Assembly (NCBI GenBank): GCA_022824305.1
Contig: JAJEAD010000089.1
Coordinates: 167,756-231,755 of the forward strand
DNA from: Gammaproteobacteria bacterium
Lineage (GTDB): Bacteria > Pseudomonadota > Gammaproteobacteria > HK1
Length of the DNA: 64,000 bases
Direction: 5' to 3'
The position numbers and the translations under genes are program-made. Below are positions 56,090 to 63,468 of this stretch, in pieces (position 1 is the stretch's first letter; each line of letters opens with the position of its first letter). The notes under the pieces were generated by a model. The model saw only the letters and a program-made list of their open reading frames with translations. It was not told the origin of the DNA and made no database searches.

Positions 56090-56710
56090 ATGTTGAGCAA
56101 CCCGGACCAAAGGCAAGCACCGCCCGGCGTGGAAAAACTCTTCATCGGCGAAGAAGATCTCCTGCTCGATGCGTATCGCCTCGGGGTCCGCATCTTCAAC
56201 AGCGGCTTCAGGCCGACCTTCATCGTCGGGCTGTGGCGGGGCGGAACGACGATCGGGATCGCGGTGCAGGAGTGTCTGCAGCATCTCGGCGTCGAGACCG
56301 ATCACATCTCCCTGCGCACGTCCTACCGTGGGATGCACCGCTACCGGAGCATGATCGAAGGAGGGGGCTCGGAGATCCGGGTTCACGGCACTCAGTACCT
56401 GCTCGAGAGCATGAACGCCGAAGATCGCCTGCTGATCGTGGACGATGTCTACAGTTCCGGCCTCAACGTGAGGGCGGTCCTCGACCGCCTGCGGTCGCGC
56501 ACCCGGCGCAACATGCCGCACGACACGCGCATCGCCGTGCCCTGGTACAAGCCCGCCCGCAACCTCACCGGACGCGCCCCCGACTACTACCTGCACGAGA
56601 CCGACAAGTGGCTGGTGCTGCCCTACGAGCTCAACGGACTGCGCATCGACGAGATCCGGACCCACAAGCCCTTCCTCGCCCCTCTCCTGGACCGGCTTTC
56701 GACCGCGTGA
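56090..56710 (+). CDS. Phosphoribosyltransferase (COG2236-like), copy 2 with altered PRPP loop
   Basis: Paralogue of the gene at 55481-56050, transcribed away from it; more than half of the aligned core residues are identical (SGFRPTFIVGLWRGG, TDHISLRTSYRGM, RNLTGRAPDYYLHET). It has 206 aa, 15 extra at the N-terminus and an insertion (HRYRSMIEGGG). The PRPP loop reads LLIVDDVYSSGLN: the final Thr/Ser that binds the phosphate is Asn. Altered substrate or reduced activity is inferred. No ribosome site is obvious. Confidence 0.87.
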   Translation: MLSNPDQRQAPPGVEKLFIGEEDLLLDAYRLGVRIFNSGFRPTFIVGLWRGGTTIGIAVQECLQHLGVETDHISLRTSYRGMHRYRSMIEGGGSEIRVHGTQYLLESMNAEDRLLIVDDVYSSGLNVRAVLDRLRSRTRRNMPHDTRIAVPWYKPARNLTGRAPDYYLHETDKWLVLPYELNGLRIDEIRTHKPFLAPLLDRLSTA

Positions 56711-56733
56711 CTTTCTCCGCCCGAAATTCGCGA

Positions 56734-56791
56734 CGGAGGCCCGAGCATCCGGCCTCCGCCGCGCGCCGCCGCCCCGATGCGCGGCGGCGGC
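56734..56791 (+). terminator. Two hairpins after the second phosphoribosyltransferase gene
   Basis: First: CGGAGGCC (56734-56741) with GGCCTCCG (56751-56758), 9-nt loop. Second: GCCGCCGCC (56765-56773) with GGCGGCGGC (56783-56791), 9-nt loop. No U-runs. They separate this gene from the dehydrogenase pair downstream (196 bp). Confidence 0.5.
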
Positions 56792-56906
56792 TGGGCCAGG
56801 CCACGGCCGGAACGCACTTCCGGCCCGGCGCGCGTGCGGCCGAATGCCGGGCTCCGACGGAGTCTTCCGGGAAGCCTCCCGCACACCCCTTGCAACGAGT
56901 ACGCTG

Positions 56907-57854
56907 ATGGGCCCAATCGCGGTTCTGCACGACAACCCCGAAGACTGTCGGGATCTGCTCGAAGCCCGCTTTCCGGCGCTCGAGTTCCACTACGCGAGCG
57001 CGACGGAGGAGATCCTTCCGGTGCTCGAAAGCAGCAACCCGGAGGCGGTGCTCTCCATCAAGCACCCGAGCTTCCCGGGGCCCCGGCATTCCCCGGCGGT
57101 CCGGCACCCCTCGGTGCGCTGGGTGCACGTCGGAGGCTCGGGCTACGAGCACATGGTCCCCTGGGACCCGGAACGGGTCACCGTCACCAACAGCGCCGGA
57201 GTCCTGAGTCCCTACCTGGCGGAGACGGTGATCGGGGCGATCCTCACCCTCAACGGGGGCTTCCTGCACTACGTGGAGCGCCGCCGGGAGCGGCGCTGGC
57301 AACCTCGCCCCTTCGTGCCGCTCTCCGAGCAGACCCTCCTCGTCGTCGGACCCGGGTCGATCGGAGGGCTCGTCGCCGCCCGGGCCAAGGCGCTCGGCAT
57401 GCACGTAATCTCGGTGAGGAAGACCCCGACTCCCCATCCCTCGGTGGACGAGGTGTTCGGACCCGATGCGCTGTACGAGGTCCTGGGGAGAGCGGACTAC
57501 GTGACTCTGCACGTGCGCGCCAACGACGAGACGCGGCACCTGATCGATTCCCGGGCGCTCTCGGCAATGAAGCCGGGAGCGGTGCTCGTCAACACCACGC
57601 GCGGATTCGTCGTCGACGAAGCGGCGCTGGTCGATGCGCTCGAGAGCGGTCGGCTCGGCGGGGCCTACCTCGATGTCTTCGAGACCGAGCCGCTTCCGGA
57701 GTCGAGCCCCTTGTGGAAGTTCGATAACGTTCTCATCACGCCGCACGCCTCGGACAACATCCATGCGTGGCCGCGGAAGTTCATCCGGCTCTTCGGCGAC
57801 AACCTCGAGCGCTGGATCGCCGGTGATGACCTGGTGAACGTGGTGCACCCCTGA
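56907..57854 (+). CDS. D-isomer-specific 2-hydroxyacid dehydrogenase
   Basis: NAD(P)-dependent oxidoreductase, 315 aa. Rossmann motif VVGPGSIGG (147-154), the catalytic Arg in NTTRGFVVDE, Glu in DVFETEPLPE and His in TPHASDN. Glyoxylate, hydroxypyruvate or another 2-oxoacid may be the substrate. The ATG at 56907 was chosen because MGPIAVLHDNPEDC fits the family N-terminus. An SDR gene follows 32 bp later, so the two may act in sequence. Confidence 0.9.
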   Translation: MGPIAVLHDNPEDCRDLLEARFPALEFHYASATEEILPVLESSNPEAVLSIKHPSFPGPRHSPAVRHPSVRWVHVGGSGYEHMVPWDPERVTVTNSAGVLSPYLAETVIGAILTLNGGFLHYVERRRERRWQPRPFVPLSEQTLLVVGPGSIGGLVAARAKALGMHVISVRKTPTPHPSVDEVFGPDALYEVLGRADYVTLHVRANDETRHLIDSRALSAMKPGAVLVNTTRGFVVDEAALVDALESGRLGGAYLDVFETEPLPESSPLWKFDNVLITPHASDNIHAWPRKFIRLFGDNLERWIAGDDLVNVVHP

Positions 57855-57886
57855 ACGGAGAGGGGTTCGGACGGAATGTTCGCGCG

Positions 57887-58648
57887 ATGACCCGCTTCGA
57901 GAGATTCTCCGGCCGGAGCGCCTTCGTGACCGGAGCCGGCGGCGGCATGGGCCTCTCCATCGCGCGGGACCTGGCCGATGCGGGCTGCGCGGTCACGGGG
58001 TTCGACCTCAAGGCGCGGCCGGATGGCCTTGGGGAAGGCGACACGCCGGTGGCCTACGTTCGCGGCGACCTGACCGACGAGGCGGCGGTGGGCCGCGCCA
58101 TCGACGACCTCTTCTCCCGCCATGGCCGCCTGGACTACCTGGTGAACGCGGCGGGAATTCTCCTCTTCGGTAAGGATCGCTCCGCGGCGGAGATCGACCT
58201 GGCGCTGTGGGACCGGGTGATGGCGGTCAACCTGAAGTCCGTGGTTCACACCTGTCGCCACGCGATTCCCCGCATGCGGCAGGGAGGCGGCGGCGCCATG
58301 GTGCACATCGCCACCATCCAGTGCCTGCGCGGGGACCCCGCCCCGCAGGACGCCTACCAGGCATCCAAGGCGGGCGTGACCGCGCTGTCGAAGTCCCTCG
58401 CGGTGCAGCTCGCGGGCGATGGAATCCGATCCAACGTCGTCCACCCGGGACCCACCCTGAGCCCCATGCAGCGGCGCTGGCAGGAGGATCCCCGAGCCGC
58501 CGCAAGGGTGGCGGAACAGATTCCCCTCGGCCGCCTCGGCACTCCCGCGGACATCTCCCGTGCGGCGCTCTTTCTCCTCTCCGACGAGGCGTCCTTCATC
58601 ACCGGCGCCGAGCTCATCGTGGACGGAGGGCTGATGGCCCTGCCCTGA
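57887..58648 (+). CDS. Short-chain dehydrogenase/reductase
   Basis: Classical SDR, 253 aa. Cofactor motif TGAGGGMG (15-22), NAAG (87-90), Tyr157 and Lys161 (YQASK), and the C-terminal FITGAELIVDGG. The stretch that normally reads NISS is HIATIQ, so Thr143 stands near the catalytic Ser position. FDLK after strand 2 suggests NAD. Probably co-transcribed with the 2-hydroxyacid dehydrogenase. Convergent with the TRAP gene; GCGCCCGGGCGC lies between the two stops. Confidence 0.87.
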   Translation: MTRFERFSGRSAFVTGAGGGMGLSIARDLADAGCAVTGFDLKARPDGLGEGDTPVAYVRGDLTDEAAVGRAIDDLFSRHGRLDYLVNAAGILLFGKDRSAAEIDLALWDRVMAVNLKSVVHTCRHAIPRMRQGGGGAMVHIATIQCLRGDPAPQDAYQASKAGVTALSKSLAVQLAGDGIRSNVVHPGPTLSPMQRRWQEDPRAAARVAEQIPLGRLGTPADISRAALFLLSDEASFITGAELIVDGGLMALP

Positions 58649-58666
58649 GCGCCCGGGCGCACCGGC

Positions 58667-61291
58667 TCAGGGTTGCGCGGTCGCGGCGCCCGCGGCCGGC
58701 GGGAGCCCCGCTCTCCGCCGCTGGAGCCAGTAGACGAGCGCGAAGAGCACGACGGCGGGAAGGTAGAACACCTCCTTCGCCACGCGCTCGCTCGGAAGGA
58801 ACACTCCGGCGACCACCACCGGGTCGTCGGCGTAGAAGTCGAAGGTGAGGGAAAGGCTCTCGAAGCGGGTGGCGGGCAGCGGCTCCTCGAGAAGGGCCGC
58901 CCCGTCCTCGATGCTGACCAGCAGCCCGTTGCGCTCGAGGCGCGCCACCCCCTCTCCGGACGCCCCGAGGGGCACCACGAGGCTGGTCTCGGCGATGAGC
59001 TCCGGATCGTTGAAGTCCGGACCCGAAACCGTGACCCGCAGCTCCTCTCCGTCGGCGCGGGATTCCACCACCTCGATCACCTCGGCGCCCGGCCGCTCCA
59101 GGAAGGGCGGTGCGACCCGATCGAGCCAGAATCCCGGTCGAAAGAGCGTGAAGGCGACCAGCAGCAGCGCCAGGGTCTCCCAGATGCGGTTGCGAGTGAC
59201 GAGGAAGCCCTGGGTGGCGGCGGCAAAGAGCATCATCGCCGCGACCGCGACCAGGAACACCGCGATCGCCTTCAACGGCGTCACGTCGATGAGGAGGAGC
59301 TCGGTGTTGAAGATGAAGAGGAAGGGCAGGATCGCGGTGCGGATGTCGTAGGCGAAGCCCTGCACCCCGGTGCGGATCGGATCGCCCCGGGAGATTGCGG
59401 CGGCGGCGAAGGCGGCGACCCCGACCGGAGGCGTGTCGTCGGCGAGAATGCCGAAGTAGAACACGAACATGTGCACGGCCACGAGCGGCACGATCAGCCC
59501 GCTCTCGGCCCCGAGGGCGACCACCACCGGGGCCATGAGGGAGGAGACCACGATGTAGTTCGCGGTAGTCGGCAGCCCCATGCCGAGGATGAGGCTCATC
59601 ACCGCCACCAGGAGCAGCATCACCATCAGGTAGCCGCCGGAGAGGAACTCGACGAACTCCCCGACGACCTGGTGGGCGCCGGTCAGCGAGATCGTGCCCA
59701 CGATGATCCCGGCCGCGCCGGTCGCCACGCTGATCCCGATCATGTTCCGCGTTCCCGCGATCATGCCGTCGAAGCACTCGTGGGCTCCGCGGCGGCACGC
59801 AGCCGCGAGATTGCCGTGACCCCTGAGAAGGGCCTTGAGCGGGTGCTGGGTGAGCGCCACCACCAGCATCGCGACCGCGGCCCAGAACGCCGACAGCGCG
59901 GGCGAGAGGCGTTCCACCAGGATGCACCACATCAGGATCACGATCGGCAGCAGGTAGTGCAGGCCGCTCACCGCGGTCGGGCCGGCCCGGGGCAGCTCGA
60001 TGATCGGGGCGTCGGGAGCATCGACCTCGAGGTCCGGAATGCGCGACGCAAACATCAGGAGCGCCAGGTACAGGAGCGCGCAGAGCAGGATCACGACGAA
60101 GAAGGCGTAGTCGGGAAGCGCGGCCTTCAGCCAGCCCAGCCCGAAGTACACCAGGGCGCCGAAGGCGGCGAGACCGATGAATCCGGCGAGGAACCCCGTC
60201 ACCTTGGTGGCGAACCCGAGTGACGAGGGCGGCTTCTGCAGGCCCTTGAGGTCGAGCTTCAGCGCTTCCAGGTGCACGATGTAGACGAGCGCGATGTAGG
60301 AGGCGATCGCCGGCACCGCGGCGTGCTTGATAATCTCGGCGTAGCTGACGCCGGTGTACTCCGATATCAGGAACGCGGCGGCCCCCATCACCGGGGGAGT
60401 GAGCTGTCCGTTGGTCGACGAAGCGACTTCCACCGCGCCGGCCTTCTCCGGGGTGAACCCCGTGCGCTTCATCAGGGGGATGGTGAAGGTGCCGGTGGTC
60501 ACCGTGTTCGCCACCGATGAACCGGAGTAGATGCCGCTCATGGCCGAGGCGGCCACCGCCGCCTTGGCGGGCCCGCCCCGGTAGTGGCCGAGCAGGGAGA
60601 AGGCGACCTTCATGAAGTAGTTGCCCGCGCCCGCCCGCTCGAGAATGCCCCCGAAGAGGACGAACAGGAAGATGAGCGATGCCGATACGCCGATCGCGAC
60701 GCCGAAGACCCCCTCGGTCTGCATCCAGTAGTGCCACATCGCCTTGCCGATGGAGGCGCCCTTCCACCGGATCGCATCCGGGAGCCACTCCAGGTGTCCG
60801 AAGAACACGTAGAACACGAAGACGCTCGCAACCACCACCAGGGGCAGGCCGAGGGTGCGGTAGACGGCGATGCCCAGCACCACCATCCCCAGGCAGCCGG
60901 CCGCGATGTCGGTCGGACCGGAGACGCCAGCCCGGAGCGCGATGTCGTCCTTGAAGACCAGCAGGTAGAGGCAGGGTGCCGCGCCGAGCACGGCGAGCGT
61001 CCAGTCGTACCAGGGAATGCGGTCGCGCGCGCTCCCCCGGAACAGAGGGTAGGCGAACGCGGCGAGCACCAGGCCGAAAGTGAGGTGGAGGAAGCGGGCC
61101 TGGTCGGTGTTGACGGTCACGTTGACACCGAGCACCTCGGTCAACGTGAAGGGCAGGTTGGAGGCGATGTAGAGCTGGAACAGCGCCCATACGAAGGCGG
61201 TGCCGATGATCAGGCGTCCCTGCCAGCCCTCCGGGCTGCGCGCGCCGGTGTCGATGCCCGCGACCAGGTCGCCGACATCCTTCGCGCTCAT
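58667..61291 (-). CDS. TRAP transporter permease, fused small and large subunits (TAXI type)
   Basis: Membrane protein of 874 aa that imports carboxylates or related solutes with sodium and a periplasmic receptor. The first four helices (about 30-190) form the small-subunit-like part; the rest is the DctM-like large part (SGIYSGSSVANTVTTGTF, NGQLTPPVMGAAAFLISEY, LGMGLPTTANYIV, FGILADDTPPVGVAAFAAA). The last about 150 residues add a soluble region (DUF3394-like) and a final helix. The ATG at 61291 has AAGGAG; a TTG at 61306 is the alternative. Its TAXI receptor gene is upstream. Confidence 0.92.
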   Translation of the reverse strand: MSAKDVGDLVAGIDTGARSPEGWQGRLIIGTAFVWALFQLYIASNLPFTLTEVLGVNVTVNTDQARFLHLTFGLVLAAFAYPLFRGSARDRIPWYDWTLAVLGAAPCLYLLVFKDDIALRAGVSGPTDIAAGCLGMVVLGIAVYRTLGLPLVVVASVFVFYVFFGHLEWLPDAIRWKGASIGKAMWHYWMQTEGVFGVAIGVSASLIFLFVLFGGILERAGAGNYFMKVAFSLLGHYRGGPAKAAVAASAMSGIYSGSSVANTVTTGTFTIPLMKRTGFTPEKAGAVEVASSTNGQLTPPVMGAAAFLISEYTGVSYAEIIKHAAVPAIASYIALVYIVHLEALKLDLKGLQKPPSSLGFATKVTGFLAGFIGLAAFGALVYFGLGWLKAALPDYAFFVVILLCALLYLALLMFASRIPDLEVDAPDAPIIELPRAGPTAVSGLHYLLPIVILMWCILVERLSPALSAFWAAVAMLVVALTQHPLKALLRGHGNLAAACRRGAHECFDGMIAGTRNMIGISVATGAAGIIVGTISLTGAHQVVGEFVEFLSGGYLMVMLLLVAVMSLILGMGLPTTANYIVVSSLMAPVVVALGAESGLIVPLVAVHMFVFYFGILADDTPPVGVAAFAAAAISRGDPIRTGVQGFAYDIRTAILPFLFIFNTELLLIDVTPLKAIAVFLVAVAAMMLFAAATQGFLVTRNRIWETLALLLVAFTLFRPGFWLDRVAPPFLERPGAEVIEVVESRADGEELRVTVSGPDFNDPELIAETSLVVPLGASGEGVARLERNGLLVSIEDGAALLEEPLPATRFESLSLTFDFYADDPVVVAGVFLPSERVAKEVFYLPAVVLFALVYWLQRRRAGLPPAAGAATAQP

Positions 61292-61343
61292 GCTCTCCTT
61301 CGCCAAGGCTCCCCCTCATCCGTGCGTCGCACCGCCACGCGCG

Positions 61344-61349
61344 ATTCTA
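61344..61349 (-). promoter_or_regulatory. Candidate -10 of the TRAP permease gene
   Basis: TAGAAT on the minus strand, start near 61337, leader about 46 nt. It lies downstream of the strong hairpin at 61388-61420, so the permease could be transcribed separately from the receptor. No clear -35. Confidence 0.4.
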
Positions 61350-61387
61350 AGCGCGCCGGCGCGGCGGAAACGGCGGATGGGAAATGC

Positions 61388-61420
61388 GAAGGGAGCGGCG
61401 GGCGTGCCGCCGCTCCCTTC
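61388..61420 (-). terminator. Strong hairpin between TRAP receptor and permease genes
   Basis: A perfect 14-bp stem (61388-61401 with 61407-61420; arms begin GAAGGGAGCGG) closes a 5-nt loop, 10 bp after the receptor stop codon. On the minus strand it is followed by GCATTTCCC. It should stop or attenuate most transcripts from the receptor gene. Confidence 0.75.
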
Positions 61421-61430
61421 GATCCGGCGA

Positions 61431-62390
61431 TTACATCCAGCCGCGTTCCTGGTAGTACTTGGCCGCGCCCGGATGGAGCGGCGCGGACAGCGAATCCGAG
61501 ATCATCTCGGATTCCTTCAGGTTGGCGAAGGCCGGGTGAAGCTTCCTGAACTGGTCGAAGTTCTCGAAGACCGCCTTCACCACGGTGTAGACGACCTCGT
61601 CCGGCACATCGGTGCTGGAGACGAAGGTCGCCCCCACTCCGAAGGTCTTCACGTCTTCCTCGTTGTTGTACATGCCGGCGGGAATCGTCGCCGCCCGGTA
61701 GTAGGGGCGCTCCGCCACGAGCTGGTCGATCTCGGGGGACATCGCGTGAACCAGGTGCGTGGCGCAGGTGGCGAGCGATTCCTGGGTGAGCGCGCTCGGA
61801 TGGCCGACCAGCCAGAAGTAGGCGTCGATCTTGTTGTCGCACACCGCCTGACCGGTCTCCGCGGATTTGAGCTCGGAGGCGAGCTTGAGATCGCTGCGCT
61901 CCCAGCCCATCGCCTCCTCGATGACCTCCCAGGTGCCGCGGGTGCCCGAGCCGACGTTGCCGATGTTGACCCGCATGCCCTTGAGGTCCGTGATGTTGCT
62001 GATGCCGGAATCGTCGCGGGCGATGATCGTGACGGGCTCCGGATGCACCGAGAACACCGCCCTCAGGCCCTCGAAGGCGCCCTGCTCCTCGAACTTCGAG
62101 GTGCCGTGGTAGGCGTGGTACTGCCAGTCGGACTGGGCGACGCCGAACTCGAGCTCCTGGGCCCGCACGGTGTTGATGTTGTAGATGGAGCCGCCGGTGG
62201 ACTCGGCCGAGCAGCGGATGCCGGTCTCCTTGCGCATCTTGTTGACCAGCCGGCAGATCGCGCCGCCGGTGGGGTAGTAGACCCCGGTCACGCCGCCGGT
62301 GCCGATGGAGATGAACTGCTCCGCGGCCACCGGACCCGATCCGAGCGCGACGGCAAGGGCCGCGGCGGCAACGTAGATTGGCTTTTTCAT
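61431..62390 (-). CDS. TAXI family TRAP solute receptor
   Basis: Periplasmic binding protein, 319 aa. Signal peptide MKKPIYVAAAALAVALGSGP with cleavage likely after VAA, then the family opening QFISIGTGGVTGVYYPTGGA, and LKGMRVNIGNVGSGTRGTWE. Ligand unknown; TAXI receptors take glutamate, 2-oxoglutarate and similar acids. The ATG at 62390 follows GAAGAGGAT. It precedes the fused permease with a terminator-like hairpin between. Confidence 0.93.
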   Translation of the reverse strand: MKKPIYVAAAALAVALGSGPVAAEQFISIGTGGVTGVYYPTGGAICRLVNKMRKETGIRCSAESTGGSIYNINTVRAQELEFGVAQSDWQYHAYHGTSKFEEQGAFEGLRAVFSVHPEPVTIIARDDSGISNITDLKGMRVNIGNVGSGTRGTWEVIEEAMGWERSDLKLASELKSAETGQAVCDNKIDAYFWLVGHPSALTQESLATCATHLVHAMSPEIDQLVAERPYYRAATIPAGMYNNEEDVKTFGVGATFVSSTDVPDEVVYTVVKAVFENFDQFRKLHPAFANLKESEMISDSLSAPLHPGAAKYYQERGWM

Positions 62391-62493
62391 GAATCGATCC
62401 TCTTCGTCGTTGACACAAACCATCCGAGGTCAGCCCGGCGGGACCGGCGCCGGCGTCGCCCGCCAAGTCCGTCCGTCCCCCCGCATCGCACCG

Positions 62494-62515
62494 CGCATTC
62501 CGAGGCGCGAATGCG
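62494..62515. repeat. Inverted repeat upstream of the TAXI receptor gene
   Basis: CGCATTC (62494-62500), 8-bp spacer, GAATGCG (62509-62515). TATCAT at 62540-62545 on the minus strand may be the -10, which would place the repeat in the leader, a possible repressor site. Confidence 0.4.
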
Positions 62516-62595
62516 GCGTGCTGCCTTCGTCTCGGCGCGATGATAACGCAACCGGCCTGCCTGGGTGGCGGCGAGCGACTGAAGAGCGGCCGCCG

Positions 62596-62619
62596 CCCCG
62601 CCGCGTGACTCGGGCGGGG
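62596..62619 (-). terminator. Hairpin after the ABC permease operon
   Basis: CCCCGCC (62596-62602) with GGCGGGG (62613-62619), 10-nt loop, 2 bp after the stop codon of the permease at 62622. No U-run. Confidence 0.5.
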
Positions 62620-62621
62620 GC

Positions 62622-63464
62622 TCAGCTCGGGGTGAGTCCTCGCATGCGCTCGCTGCGCCGGCGCAGCCACTCCATGGTGAACATCAGCAGGATTGAAATG
62701 ATGATCAGCATGGTCGCCGCGGCGATGATGGTGGGGCTCAGGAGCTCCCGGATTCCGCTCCACATGCGCCGCGGCACGGTGTGCTGCTCGGTGCTCGCCA
62801 GGAAGAGCACGACCACGATCTCGTCCCAGGAGGCGGCGAAGGCGAAAAGGCTTCCCGATACCACGCCCGGAGTGATGATGGGCAGGGTCACCTTGCGGAA
62901 CACCCGCACCGGGTTGGCGCCCAGGATTGCGCCGGCCCGCACGAGGTTGTGATCGAAGCCCTGCAGGGTCGCCGACACGGTGATCACCACGAAGGGCACG
63001 CCCAGAGTGGTGTGGGCGAGAATGATGCCGCTGAGCGTGCTGACCAGCCCGACCTGGGCGTAGAAGTAGAACATCCCCACCGCGATCACCACGATCGGCA
63101 CCATGATGGGCGAGATGAGGATCGCCATCACCGCCGGCTTGCCCGGGAAGTCGGCGCGGGTGAGCCCGAGCGCGGCCAGGGTGCCGAGGATGGTGGCGAG
63201 CAGGGTCGCGCAAATTGCGACGACCACGCTGTTGACCATCGAGCGCTGCCACAGGATCGAGATCGGCGAGTCGCCGAAGATCTCCCCGTACCATCGCCAG
63301 GAAAAGCCCTCCATCGGGTAGGTGAAGAAGGGCACCGGATTGAAGCCGAGCGGGATGATCACCAGGATGGGCATGATCAGGAAGAAGAAGATCAGCCCGC
63401 AGATCACCCGGAAGGTGTAGTACCAGGCCTTTTCCACCGGAGTGGCGTAGGGAGCGACGGCCAT
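62622..63464 (-). CDS. ABC transporter permease, PotC-like
   Basis: Inner-membrane subunit of a polyamine/opine-type importer, 280 aa with six helices. The ATPase-contact (EAA) loop is RAGAILGANPVRVFRKVTLP. The N-terminus (YYTFRVICGLIFFFLIMPIL) and FSWRWYGEIFGD are typical. It lies 4 bp after the PotB-like gene. Substrate unknown. Confidence 0.9.
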   Translation of the reverse strand: MAVAPYATPVEKAWYYTFRVICGLIFFFLIMPILVIIPLGFNPVPFFTYPMEGFSWRWYGEIFGDSPISILWQRSMVNSVVVAICATLLATILGTLAALGLTRADFPGKPAVMAILISPIMVPIVVIAVGMFYFYAQVGLVSTLSGIILAHTTLGVPFVVITVSATLQGFDHNLVRAGAILGANPVRVFRKVTLPIITPGVVSGSLFAFAASWDEIVVVLFLASTEQHTVPRRMWSGIRELLSPTIIAAATMLIIISILLMFTMEWLRRRSERMRGLTPS

Positions 63465-63468
63465 CGTG

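Noticed and set aside
62389..62952. Plus-strand open frames across the ABC permease and TAXI upstream region
   Set aside because: They run antisense to clear permease and receptor genes and have basic, low-complexity translations.
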